38,486 nucleotides of DNA from an uncultured Bacteroidaceae bacterium (GCA_934271655.1 CAKQRW010000031.1:1-38486); one strand, 5' to 3'. Positions 16,928 to 24,359 are shown, numbered from the stretch's first letter. The notes: a model not told the origin generated them from the sequence alone. Numbers and translations are program-made.

Positions 16928-18603
16928 TTGCGGAGATATAGTTTCATCAAGCAGTTGTTGCAGTCAAATTCCAGATGGAACACGGTGCCGTTGGCCATGT
17001 GGAGCTGCATGTCGTGAAGTCGGCGTGCGCGCGGGTCGGCGCTGTCTTTGAGACACAGCCCCATCTGCCGGCGTATGCAATGCTTGCATGTCATCACGGG
17101 CGCTGACAGGTCGTGGGTCTCCTCAAAGGGCTTGTCTGCCGTGACAGACATCCTCACATGCTCCTGGCGCTGTAGCGGATAGTACAGCATGCGATCATTG
17201 GTCAGACTTGCCGTCATCTCCCTGCGCCATGAGCTGAGCATGGATGACGGTATGAAGTAGTTCTTCTTCAGCCGCACGTCTATGCTGCGTGCCTCGAAGA
17301 TGGTGTCTCCCAGCTTGCCGAGCTGCCGCCTTATGTTTTCGGTTTGGTGGGTGTGCGCCAATTCGAAGTGGTCGCTGAAGGCTGCCGTGGCTGTGAAGCC
17401 ATCTTCATCAGTCATGGTGATGCCGTTGTCGTCCACGGTGATGTCGACAGCCACCTTGCGCTCTGCTGTAGGCTTGCCCATCATCTTGTCCCATTCCGTG
17501 TCTTGGTTGCGGAAATATCTCACGCCCTTGACAGGCTTGAAGGCGGCGGCGTTGCTGAGGCGGAAGCCCGCGAGCTGTCCTTTCTCTATGTAGCAGAGTC
17601 CGTCGCCATTGTGCAGCACCGTGTCTTTGGATACAGGCTCGCCCAGAGACTTTGGCGTGTCGAAGTTGGCCTCGGGACGGCTCACGTCTTTGACAAAGCC
17701 ACGGTTGAAGCTCTTGTATATATTGGGCGTGAACTTCAGCGTGCTCCGTCCGGATGAGGCCCTGCAATATTCCTGCGGATGCTTGGCTATGACGGCGTTG
17801 AGCGCTTCGGAGTATGCGGCTGTGATGTTCTTCACGTAGTCGGCGTCTTTCAGTCGGCCTTCTATCTTGAGCGATGAGGCTCCTGCCGCTATGAGGCTTT
17901 CCAGGTGGTCTATCTGGCAGTTGTCGCGGAGAGACAGGAGGTGCTTGCCTCGCGCCAGGCATAGACGTGGGGCTGCCTCGCCCGACTGGCCGTTTGTGGC
18001 AGCGGTGAGGTCGAACTGCATGCGGCACACTTGCGCGCATGCTCCCCTGTTGGCGCTCCTGCCGAATAGAGCCTCGCTTGCGTTGCAGCGTCCGCTGAGG
18101 CTGACGCACAGCGCTCCGTGGACGAACACCTCAAGCAGCGTGTCGGGGCAGGCTTCATGTATCTTGGCTATCTCAGCCGTAGTCAGTTCCCTGGCCAGCA
18201 CCACCTGTGGAAAACCGAGCGACTGCAGCTCCTGCACTTTCTCTACTGTGCGGTTGTCCATCTGCGTGCTCGCGTGAAGCGGTATAGGCGGAAGGTCAAG
18301 CGACAAGATGCGCAGGTCCTGCACGATGAGGGCATCGACCTGTATGTCGTGCAGCTGCCAGATGAGCCGCTGCACCTCTTTCATCTCATCGCTGTAGATG
18401 ACGGTGTTGACGGTGACGTAGACTTTGGCCTTGTAGAGATGAGCGAAGGCTGTGAGGCGCGCTATGTCGTTGAGGCTGTTGCTGGCTGCGGCCCTTGCTC
18501 CGTAGGCCGAGGCGCCGATGTATACGGCGTCGGCTCCGTGCTTGATGGCCTCTATGCCGATGTCTGCTGTCTTGGCTGGTGCCAGGAGTTCGATGCTTCT
18601 CAT
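16924..18603 (-). CDS. Peptidase U32 family protein, RlhA-like
   Basis: A 559-residue U32 protein. Members once called collagenases are now known in E. coli as RNA hydroxylation enzymes (TrhP for tRNA, RlhA for 23S rRNA). The signature LEVFVHGALCVSLSGRC (157-173) is followed by ANRGACAQVCRM (184-195); the cysteines at 166, 173, 189 and 193 are candidates for an iron-sulfur cluster. Its length, well beyond the short TrhP type, and the second Cys-rich C-terminal region (MTCKHCIRRQMGLC and FDCNNCLMKL) make it closer to the longer RlhA type. No signal peptide, so cytoplasmic. The downstream lipoprotein start overlaps the stop by 4 nt. Confidence 0.85.
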   Translation of the reverse strand: MRSIELLAPAKTADIGIEAIKHGADAVYIGASAYGARAAASNSLNDIARLTAFAHLYKAKVYVTVNTVIYSDEMKEVQRLIWQLHDIQVDALIVQDLRILSLDLPPIPLHASTQMDNRTVEKVQELQSLGFPQVVLARELTTAEIAKIHEACPDTLLEVFVHGALCVSLSGRCNASEALFGRSANRGACAQVCRMQFDLTAATNGQSGEAAPRLCLARGKHLLSLRDNCQIDHLESLIAAGASSLKIEGRLKDADYVKNITAAYSEALNAVIAKHPQEYCRASSGRSTLKFTPNIYKSFNRGFVKDVSRPEANFDTPKSLGEPVSKDTVLHNGDGLCYIEKGQLAGFRLSNAAAFKPVKGVRYFRNQDTEWDKMMGKPTAERKVAVDITVDDNGITMTDEDGFTATAAFSDHFELAHTHQTENIRRQLGKLGDTIFEARSIDVRLKKNYFIPSSMLSSWRREMTASLTNDRMLYYPLQRQEHVRMSVTADKPFEETHDLSAPVMTCKHCIRRQMGLCLKDSADPRARRLHDMQLHMANGTVFHLEFDCNNCLMKLYLRK

Positions 18604-18738
18604 TGGTGTGGATATTTGTGTGCTCGGCCTGTGGCAGCAATGTGTGGCAGCTACGGGCTTCTCTTATTTTTTGTTTCGTCGTCCGTCGGGATCCGTTCGT
18701 GGTTTCGTCGGGATTCGTTCGGAATGTTGCCAGAATTC

Positions 18739-18924
18739 TCAGTAGTCCGTTTTGTCGTTTCTGGTGTACTGGCGGTATCTGGCATGTCTCCTGTACGCAA
18801 CAGCTCTTTGGATACTCTCGCTGGTGTCGTGCAGAAGAATTTGCGCTATGAATAGCTCCTTTTGTGTGGCCTCCTTGGTGTTAATGGGGGGCGGGGAGAA
18901 TGATAGCGCTGCGAGGATTCTACC
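18739..18924 (-). other. Open, coding-like frame just after metA
   Basis: Immediately after the metA TAA, and in the same reading frame, 61 sense codons run open to a TGA at 18739. From about the 14th codon the translation is protein-like (KEATQKELFIAQILLHDTSE, then Arg/Tyr-rich ARYRQYTRN). There is no ATG or GTG start. A C-rich run (CCCCGCCCCCC) precedes the protein-like part, so it may be a decayed gene remnant, a readthrough extension or chance. The remainder of the 18604-18924 gap has two 15-bp near-copies of GTCGGGATCCGTTCG 22 bp apart (18685 and 18707) and nothing else I can name. Confidence 0.35.
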
Positions 18925-19842
18925 TTAGTTTATCTCGTTGATGTTGAAAGGTGTCTCCTGGTAGACATAGTAGTTGAGCCAGTTGGTGTATAGAAGGTTG
19001 GCTGCTGCGCGCCATCTCACCACAGGACGCTTGGAAGCGTCGTTGCCCGGATAGTAGTTTTGCGGCATGTTGATGGGGAGTCCCTTGGCCAGGTCGCGCT
19101 TGTACTCGCCGTCGAGTGTGAGCGGTGAGTACTCGAAATGGCATGTGATGAAAAACTCGCGTCCGTTGCGTGCCTCCACTATGGTGACTCCGGCCTCGTC
19201 GCTTTCAGCTATTATGTCCAGTCCTGGCACTTTCTCTATGTCCTCGCGCCTCACGCTGCAATGGCGGCTGTGCGGAGCGAAGAACTCGTCGTCGAAGCCG
19301 CGGAAGATGGGCAGCTCGGGGTTGAGCATCTTGTGGTTGAAGACACCGAAGACCTTGTGTGGCGTGTTGTACTTGGGCACTCCATAGAAGTGGTAAAGTC
19401 CGGCAAAGGCCGCCCAGCACACGTAGATAGTGCTTGTCACGTTGTGGTGCGCCCATGTGAAGACATCCTGCAGCTCTTTCCAGTAGGTCACTTCCTCATA
19501 TTCCATAAACTCCAGCGGTGCTCCAGTCACGAGCAGTCCGTCATACTTCTCCTTCTTCATATCCTCGAAGTTGCGGTAGAAGGCCATCATGTGCTCCATG
19601 GGCGTGTTCTTGCTGGTGTGTGACTTTATCTTCATGAAGTCTACCTTTATCTGAAGCGCAGAGTTGGAGAGGATGCGTATGAAGTCGGTCTCTGTGGTAA
19701 TCTTCAGCGGCATGAGGTTGAGCACGGCAAGGCGCAGCGGACGTATCTGCTGGCTGTCTGCGCGCTTGTATCCCATGGTGAAGATGTTCTCATGTTTCAG
19801 GGCATCTATTGCTGGCAACTGATCAGGTAAAATTAGTGGCAT
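18925..19842 (-). CDS. metA: MetA-type homoserine O-acyltransferase
   Basis: First committed enzyme of methionine synthesis from homoserine: transfers an acyl group from acyl-CoA to the homoserine hydroxyl. 305 residues, the usual MetA length. The nucleophile Cys142 lies in TIYVCWAAFAGLYHFYG (138-154). The specificity position 111 is Glu (TGAPLEFMEYEEV, 106-118), whereas E. coli MetA has Gly there; Glu at this site is known to favour acetyl-CoA over succinyl-CoA, so the product is probably O-acetylhomoserine. Cytoplasmic. It is separated from leuB upstream by a terminator-like hairpin and two 30-bp direct repeats, suggesting an own promoter. Confidence 0.94.
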   Translation of the reverse strand: MPLILPDQLPAIDALKHENIFTMGYKRADSQQIRPLRLAVLNLMPLKITTETDFIRILSNSALQIKVDFMKIKSHTSKNTPMEHMMAFYRNFEDMKKEKYDGLLVTGAPLEFMEYEEVTYWKELQDVFTWAHHNVTSTIYVCWAAFAGLYHFYGVPKYNTPHKVFGVFNHKMLNPELPIFRGFDDEFFAPHSRHCSVRREDIEKVPGLDIIAESDEAGVTIVEARNGREFFITCHFEYSPLTLDGEYKRDLAKGLPINMPQNYYPGNDASKRPVVRWRAAANLLYTNWLNYYVYQETPFNINEIN

Positions 19843-19870
19843 AAATTATAATATGTGTTGTCTGGATGAA

Positions 19871-19930
19871 TGATTCTTTGTAAAACCAACTAATAAAAAA
19901 TGATTCTTTGCAAAACCAACTAATAAAATT
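19871..19930. repeat. Two 30-bp direct repeats upstream of metA
   Basis: Two adjacent 30-bp copies (from 19871 and 19901) of TGATTCTTTG-T/C-AAAACCAAC then TAATAAAA-rich sequence differ at one clear position. They lie 29-88 bp upstream of the metA start codon, where promoter or operator sequences are expected. Confidence 0.75.
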
Positions 19931-19968
19931 AGAGAACAGAGGACGTTTGCCGCTCTGGTTCTCTAATT
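19927..19968 (-). terminator. Probable leuB terminator
   Basis: On the minus strand, arm AATTAGAGAACCAGAG pairs with CTCTGTTCTCTAATT (one bulge) around an ~11-nt loop, followed by a TTTTATTAG tail. It lies 90 nt beyond the leuB stop codon and before metA. Confidence 0.6.
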
Positions 19969-20057
19969 TATGCATGCGGACGCTCGTGATGTGTGGATGT
20001 GCCATCCTTTGATGTCGTGAGCGCCAGCTTGTGTGACGTGCTACAGTCTGAAGCGTT

Positions 20058-21119
20058 TCAGGCCTTCTTGATGAAGTCGACGATCCATGCGCCCACTTCC
20101 TTAGTGCCGTACTTGGCTCCGCCTTCCACCTGTATCTCAGGTGTGCGCACGTTCTGGTCGAGCGATTCGTTGACAGCCTTGCGGATGAGCGCGCCCTCCT
20201 CCTTGAGTCCGAAATACTCGTAGAGCATGGCTACAGAGAGAATCTGCGCGAGAGGGTTGGCGATGTTCAGGCCCTTAGCCTGTGGCCAGCTGCCGTGGAT
20301 AGGCTCGAAGACAGGTGTGTGCTCGCCTGTGGATGCTGAAGGGAGCAGTCCCATAGAGCCTGTGATGCAGCTGCCCTCGTCTGTGAGGATGTCGCCGAAT
20401 GTGTTTTCTGTGACCATCACGTCGAAGAACTTAGGCTCCTGGATCATGCGCATAGAAGCGTTGTCTACATACATGAAGTCTGTAGTCACATCGGGATACT
20501 GCGGAGCCATCTCCTGTGCCACAGCACGCCACAGGCGGCTTGAGGCAAGTACGTTGGCCTTGTCGACCACGGTGAGGTGCTTCCTTCTCTGGCGCGCATA
20601 CTGGTAGGCTACCTTGAGGATGCGCTCCACTTCGGCGCGTGAGTATGCGTTGGTGTCGTAGGCGTAGTCGTTGCCTTCCTTCTTCTCGCCGAAGTACATG
20701 CCGCCTGTCAGCTCGCGGATGCAGATGAAGTCTGCGCCCTTGACCAGCTCGTCCTTGAGGGGCGACTTGTGCACGAGGCAGTCGAATGTGGTGACTGGGC
20801 GTATGTTGGCGAAGAGTCCGAGCTTCTTTCTCATGGCGAGAAGTCCCTGTTCTGGACGCACCTTCGCGTTGGGGTTGTTGTCAAACTTAGGGTCGCCTAC
20901 CGATGCAAAGAGCACAGCGTCCGCGTCCATACATGTCTGGAATGTCTCTTCAGGGAATGGGTCTCCCACCTCATCGATGGCGTGAGCTCCACAGATAGCC
21001 TCCTTGTAAGATACTTCGTGTCCAAACTTCTCTGCGATGGCGTTGCATACAGCCACGCCTTGTTCCATGATTTCCGGGCCGATGCCGTCACCGGCCAGAA
21101 CTGCGATTTTGAGTTTCAT
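20058..21119 (-). CDS. leuB: 3-isopropylmalate dehydrogenase
   Basis: NAD-dependent oxidative decarboxylation of 3-isopropylmalate, the third step of leucine synthesis. 353 residues, normal family length. Characteristic blocks are AGDGIGPEIM (residues 9-18), CIRELTGGMYFG in the substrate loop, and the conserved segments DVMVTENTFGDILTDEGS and PVFEPIHGSWPQAKG, the latter near the cofactor site. Cytoplasmic dimer in characterised relatives. Unusually for leucine genes, no leuA, leuC or leuD lies nearby; its neighbours are metA and a vitamin kinase, so it is detached from any leu operon here. The 184-bp gap upstream is GC-rich and shows no clear promoter, so it may be read through from the kinase gene. 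Confidence 0.96.
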   Translation of the reverse strand: MKLKIAVLAGDGIGPEIMEQGVAVCNAIAEKFGHEVSYKEAICGAHAIDEVGDPFPEETFQTCMDADAVLFASVGDPKFDNNPNAKVRPEQGLLAMRKKLGLFANIRPVTTFDCLVHKSPLKDELVKGADFICIRELTGGMYFGEKKEGNDYAYDTNAYSRAEVERILKVAYQYARQRRKHLTVVDKANVLASSRLWRAVAQEMAPQYPDVTTDFMYVDNASMRMIQEPKFFDVMVTENTFGDILTDEGSCITGSMGLLPSASTGEHTPVFEPIHGSWPQAKGLNIANPLAQILSVAMLYEYFGLKEEGALIRKAVNESLDQNVRTPEIQVEGGAKYGTKEVGAWIVDFIKKA

Positions 21120-21303
21120 AGTGTGTTTTATTTCTTGTTTTAAAAGTTTTTATGGATAAGTGGGGGCGCACGGGCTATGGAGTGTAGGGCGCTGAATCCG
21201 CCGGCCTGTCATGGCACGCATGATATGCTGGAGCCGCATGAGGGGCGGGGATGCCAGCGGCTGCTGACATGAAGCGGCAGTGCGTGAAGCCGCCTATAAT
21301 ACT

Positions 21304-22128
21304 CTAATTGTATATCCTCTCGTGTATGTTCTTGTCCTCCATGAAGCATGGGTGCACAGGGCCGTAGCCGTGGCCGAACTCATACTCCGCTCCGAGTGCG
21401 ATGGCCTTGTTGATGAATTCCTCTCCCTTCTCTACGGCCTGTCCGAGCGTGTGGCCCTTCGCCAGATAGGTGGCTATGGCCGATGAAAAAGAGTCGCCTG
21501 TGCCGTTCACGTTATGAGTGTCGATGCGCTTTTTCCTGAATGTCTTGAGTTCTTTAGTCTCAACGTTGTAGAGTGCGTCGATGAGGCAGTCGCCGTCCTC
21601 TATGCTTTTCACTATCACGCTGCATCCCCATCGGGCCAGCTCCTTGATGTCTTCCTCGATGTTGCTGATGCGATGGCCTATGAGCACTTCAGCTTCTCGC
21701 CTATTGGGGGTGATGAGTGTGGCGAGGGAGAACAGCTTGTCTTTATAAGCGGCTATGCTGTCGTCGTTCACGAGTTGCTCGCCGTTGCTGTCCACGATGA
21801 CAGGGTCTATTATCTTCTTCACATCGGGATGCTCCTTGAGCACTTCTGCCACGCTGTCTATGATGGCGGCTGTCGGCAGCACCCCTGTCTTGATGCATTG
21901 CGCCCCGACATCGTTGAGAAACGAACGCGCCTGGCTCGCCACCAGTTCGGCTGGCAGCGGAGTGACGCTTTTCACGCTCTGGGTGTCCTCGTCCACTATT
22001 CCGGTCACGGCGCATGCGGCATAGCCGCCGCAGGCGGTTATGGCCTTGATGTCGGCCTGCATGCCAGCGCTGCCAAGCGGCTCGCTGCCAGCGATGAGGA
22101 ACACTATGTTGAGTTTCTTTTTGTTCAT
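21304..22128 (-). CDS. ThiD/PdxK-type vitamin kinase
   Basis: Ribokinase-fold kinase of the hydroxymethylpyrimidine (phosphate) kinase / pyridoxal kinase group, for thiamine or vitamin B6 synthesis. The start at 22128 gives 274 residues; the frame stays open to 22296, but a promoter -7 box (TAACTTTG, 22153-22160) lies inside that extension. The N-terminal motif IAGSEPLGSAGMQADIKAI (12-30) matches ThiD IAGSD-SGGAGIQAD with changes, and IDPVIVDSNGEQLV (107-120) is ThiD-like. The anion-hole motif is GTGD (209-212) rather than the GTGC usual in ThiD. Substrate is therefore ambiguous between hydroxymethylpyrimidine and pyridoxal/pyridoxine. No thi or pdx genes are adjacent. Confidence 0.82.
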   Translation of the reverse strand: MNKKKLNIVFLIAGSEPLGSAGMQADIKAITACGGYAACAVTGIVDEDTQSVKSVTPLPAELVASQARSFLNDVGAQCIKTGVLPTAAIIDSVAEVLKEHPDVKKIIDPVIVDSNGEQLVNDDSIAAYKDKLFSLATLITPNRREAEVLIGHRISNIEEDIKELARWGCSVIVKSIEDGDCLIDALYNVETKELKTFRKKRIDTHNVNGTGDSFSSAIATYLAKGHTLGQAVEKGEEFINKAIALGAEYEFGHGYGPVHPCFMEDKNIHERIYN

Positions 22129-22152
22129 TGACGGATTGTGTTGTTTAGCGTG

Positions 22153-22160
22153 CAAAGTTA
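22153..22160 (-). promoter_or_regulatory. -7 box of the ThiD/PdxK-type kinase
   Basis: Minus-strand TAACTTTG, an exact TAnnTTTG match, 25 nt before the chosen start codon. The -33 region is A/T-rich without TTTG. It supports the 22128 start. Confidence 0.55.
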
Positions 22161-22222
22161 CAAAAAAAATATGAATGCATGCGTTTATACAATAATAAAA
22201 TAGGGATATGTGTTCTTTGGCG

Positions 22223-22253
22223 TTGGCCGTTGGGATAATAAGAGTTATCTTTG
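22223..22253 (+). promoter_or_regulatory. Promoter of the DUF4421 gene
   Basis: TTGG (22223-22226), a 19-bp spacer and TATCTTTG (22246-22253) fit the Bacteroidetes promoter, with the start codon 25 nt downstream. It is divergent from the kinase promoter at 22153. Confidence 0.6.
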
Positions 22254-22278
22254 CGGAGACAAATGACATGAAAAGACT

Positions 22279-23361
22279 ATGACAGGAATGATGCATTATC
22301 CACTCGCATGCCGCATCTTGGCGCTTATGCTCGCTCTTTGCGCATGCGTGCCCGCCTTGGCGCGCGTTGGCGTGGAGTCCGACAGCCTGATGACAGGGAG
22401 CGGAAGGCGCGAGATGAGAAAGGAGCAGCTGAGGGCAAAGCGTGAGGAGGTGAAGACGATGATAGACAGCGCCGTCACTGCAAGATATAATGTGGTCAAT
22501 TATGACACGGCTTTCATCTCACGCCCCAAGGAGGCCTGGACTGTGAAGGTGCGGGCCAATGTGTCGGGCTCTATACTCGACATGGCCAACCGCAATGGCG
22601 GCCTGAAAAACAAGGGCCGCTTGCGCTCGGGATACAAGTCCACGCTTAGTGTGGGCGTCAACTATCGCGGGCTCTCTGCTGGCGTGGCTCTCAACCCCAT
22701 GCGCTTTGTGGGAAAAGGGCACAACTTTGAGCTAAACCTCAATGCGTATGCCAACCGCTATGGGGTGGACGTGGCATACCTTGACTCCAAAACTCTTTAT
22801 GGCGACACGCGCATAGGCGACAAGAAAATACATATAGATGAGGGCGGCATGTCTATCAGCATGCTGAATGTAAATGCTTATTACGTCTTCAATTACAGGC
22901 GATTCTCTTTTCCGGCGGCTTTCACGCAGTCGTATGTGCAGCGCAGGAGCGTGGGCTCTTTCCTGGTTGGGGCCTCGTATATGGGTGGCAGCGTCAAGAC
23001 TACGTCCAGCAGGCCTGCTGGAATGCCGGAGATGCGCGTGTATCTGGGACACTTCGGACTGGGCGCTGGCTATGGCTACAATTGGGTGGCGAGCAAGCGG
23101 CTGCTCTTGCATGTGTCGTCCCTGCCTACGCTGGTGTTCACCAATCGCTGTAACATGCGCTTTGATGGCGTGAGGTCTGACATGGCCACGGAGTTTCCCG
23201 ACGTGATTTTCACTAATCGCCTTGCCGTGGTGTATAATATCAACTCGTCCCATTTCATAGGCGGCACGCTTGTGGCTACGGTGTCTATGCTTGGTGATGA
23301 CAAGGTGGATATCAACTACAGCAAATGGCGAGCTCGTGTCTTTTGGGGCATGAGGATATGA
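22279..23361 (+). CDS. DUF4421-type putative outer-membrane protein
   Basis: A 360-residue Bacteroidetes protein I recognise as DUF4421-like; function unknown. A signal peptide (first ~29 residues, ending ALA) is followed by a charged helical stretch (REMRKEQLRAKREEVKTMID). The rest is a run of alternating-polarity beta strands with aromatic girdle residues (for example NLNAYANRYGVDVAYL and LGHFGLGAGYGYNW), as expected for a beta-barrel or outer-membrane-associated fold. Met4 or Met5 are possible alternative starts. Single gene with its own promoter, divergent from the vitamin kinase. Confidence 0.8.
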   Translation: MTGMMHYPLACRILALMLALCACVPALARVGVESDSLMTGSGRREMRKEQLRAKREEVKTMIDSAVTARYNVVNYDTAFISRPKEAWTVKVRANVSGSILDMANRNGGLKNKGRLRSGYKSTLSVGVNYRGLSAGVALNPMRFVGKGHNFELNLNAYANRYGVDVAYLDSKTLYGDTRIGDKKIHIDEGGMSISMLNVNAYYVFNYRRFSFPAAFTQSYVQRRSVGSFLVGASYMGGSVKTTSSRPAGMPEMRVYLGHFGLGAGYGYNWVASKRLLLHVSSLPTLVFTNRCNMRFDGVRSDMATEFPDVIFTNRLAVVYNINSSHFIGGTLVATVSMLGDDKVDINYSKWRARVFWGMRI

Positions 23362-23482
23362 TGGCACTGGGATGCACACGGCCTGGGCGTGACTGCGTTG
23401 GCTTGTGGACTTGCTGCTATGGGAGAGGGCGCTTCTTGGCTGTGGAAAAGGATGAAGCTTGCGCAAGTGCAGGCTATAAAAA

Positions 23483-23528
23483 TAATCATTCAGCAGTTTC
23501 CAACCGAGAAAATCCGCTGGCCCGAAAA
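23483..23528. repeat. Dispersed 46-bp intergenic repeat, copy B
   Basis: Second copy of the repeat at 55-100, same orientation, about 37/46 identical. It lies just beyond the terminator of the candidate small RNA on the minus strand. Confidence 0.6.
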
Positions 23529-23542
23529 AAACTTGTATGAAT

Positions 23543-23633
23543 AAAAAAAGAAAAAGCGCGAATCATCTCGATTGGCGCTTTCCGTTCTCAATAAGTATTA
23601 ATTCTTTTTAAGGTAAAAAGATTGTTTTTAGGA
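23543..23633 (-). ncRNA. Candidate small RNA between DUF4421 gene and luxS
   Basis: A complete minus-strand transcription unit without an open frame. A consensus promoter at 23639-23670 predicts a start near 23633. About 50 nt later an intrinsic terminator forms: AAAGCGC (23575-23581 side) pairs with GCGCTTT (23553-23559), with an inner AATC/GATT stem and GAGAT loop, followed by TTTCTTTTTTT. The expected RNA is ~85-95 nt. No coding frame exists within it or directly downstream. I do not recognise a known RNA family; a housekeeping or regulatory sRNA is the simplest reading. Confidence 0.6.
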
Positions 23634-23638
23634 TAGTG

Positions 23639-23670
23639 CAAAGGTAGAAACTTTTCAGAATGTAACCAAA
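23639..23670 (-). promoter_or_regulatory. Orphan consensus promoter driving the candidate sRNA
   Basis: Minus-strand TTTG (23667-23670), a 20-bp spacer and TACCTTTG (23639-23646). It reads away from luxS and toward the 3' end of the DUF4421 gene, with no coding sequence to serve. Confidence 0.7.
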
Positions 23671-23694
23671 TCTTAAAATATGTTTGATAGCACC

Positions 23695-23745
23695 TGTGTG
23701 CGAGCACACACCCTAAATGTGTGTATTTTCTACACTTTTAAGTGT
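23695..23745. promoter_or_regulatory. Two palindromes upstream of the sRNA promoter
   Basis: TGTGTGC-GA-GCACACA (23695-23710) begins 25 bp above the -33 box of the orphan promoter, and ACACTT-TT-AAGTGT (23732-23745) lies 22 bp further. Short perfect dyads at this spot suggest operators, but no regulator can be named. Confidence 0.4.
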
Positions 23746-23810
23746 TTCACCTTTGTTGTTTTGCTGGTTTTTCTAGAGTGTCATGTCTTTTTCCTTGTGC
23801 ATCATCGACC

Positions 23811-24359
23811 TTAGTCGGCAGGATAATGAAGGTTCTCGTCCGTGGCGCATTCCAGCACTTCGTGCAGGTATTTGCTGGCCTCCCATCGAGCTTCGGGCAG
23901 GTTCATCAGCAGATAGTTGCCGCAATCGCGTGGTGACTGTCCAGGGACATCACCGTCAAAGTCGGCGATGAAGGCAAATGTCTCTCGCATGAGCTCCAGA
24001 ATATCGCTTGATGTGAGGTCGCCTCGCATGAGCAGGTAGTTGCCTGTAAGGCATCCCATCGGTCCCCAGTATATGACGCGGTCCTTCCAGACGGGGTGGT
24101 TACGGAGGAAGGTGGCTGCGAGATGCTCTATGGTGTGGAGGGCTGAAGGCGAGAGAGCAGGCTCTCTGTTGGGCTCTTTCATGCGCACGTCGAATGTGGT
24201 GACGGTGTCGTCGCCAACCTTGTCCTGGCGGCTCACGTATATGCCGCGTTTCAAGACGAGATGATTGATGGTGAATGACGGAATCTTTTTCACCTCTTCA
24301 GATGCAGGTGAGGCTATAGCTCCACAGCTGCGCTTTTCCGTTTTTTTTGTGTTGTCCAT
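23811..24359 (-). CDS. luxS: S-ribosylhomocysteine lyase (autoinducer-2 synthase)
   Basis: Cleaves S-ribosylhomocysteine to homocysteine and DPD, the precursor of AI-2; part of the activated methyl cycle. 182 residues. The metal-binding motif HTIEH is at 75-79, the catalytic-type Cys103 lies in GPMGCLTGNY (99-108), and the third metal ligand Cys146 in SPRDCGNY (142-149). The first ~25 residues precede the usual LuxS start (PSFTINH) and look unrelated; a GTG at 24293 (codon 23, giving VKKIPSFTINH) is an alternative start. A promoter at 24398-24428 predicts a ~33-nt leader before the ATG. Cytoplasmic. It is functionally linked to metA through methionine recycling. Confidence 0.95.
   Translation of the reverse strand: MDNTKKTEKRSCGAIASPASEEVKKIPSFTINHLVLKRGIYVSRQDKVGDDTVTTFDVRMKEPNREPALSPSALHTIEHLAATFLRNHPVWKDRVIYWGPMGCLTGNYLLMRGDLTSSDILELMRETFAFIADFDGDVPGQSPRDCGNYLLMNLPEARWEASKYLHEVLECATDENLHYPAD

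Noticed and set aside
18118..18855. 245-residue plus-strand ORF opposite the U32 gene
   Set aside because: Most of it is antisense to the well-supported U32 gene and the translation shows no domain or signal features.
19843..20057. SAM riboswitch before metA
   Set aside because: No conserved SAM-aptamer junction is visible; the region is explained by the leuB terminator and two direct repeats.
21175..21270. 31-residue minus-strand ORF upstream of leuB as a leader peptide
   Set aside because: It is Ala/Pro/His-rich with no Leu codon run and no attenuator hairpins, so it does not fit a leucine leader.
22129..22296. N-terminal extension of the ThiD/PdxK-type kinase
   Set aside because: It contains the -7 promoter box and has no family similarity; the ATG at 22128 matches the kinase N-terminus.
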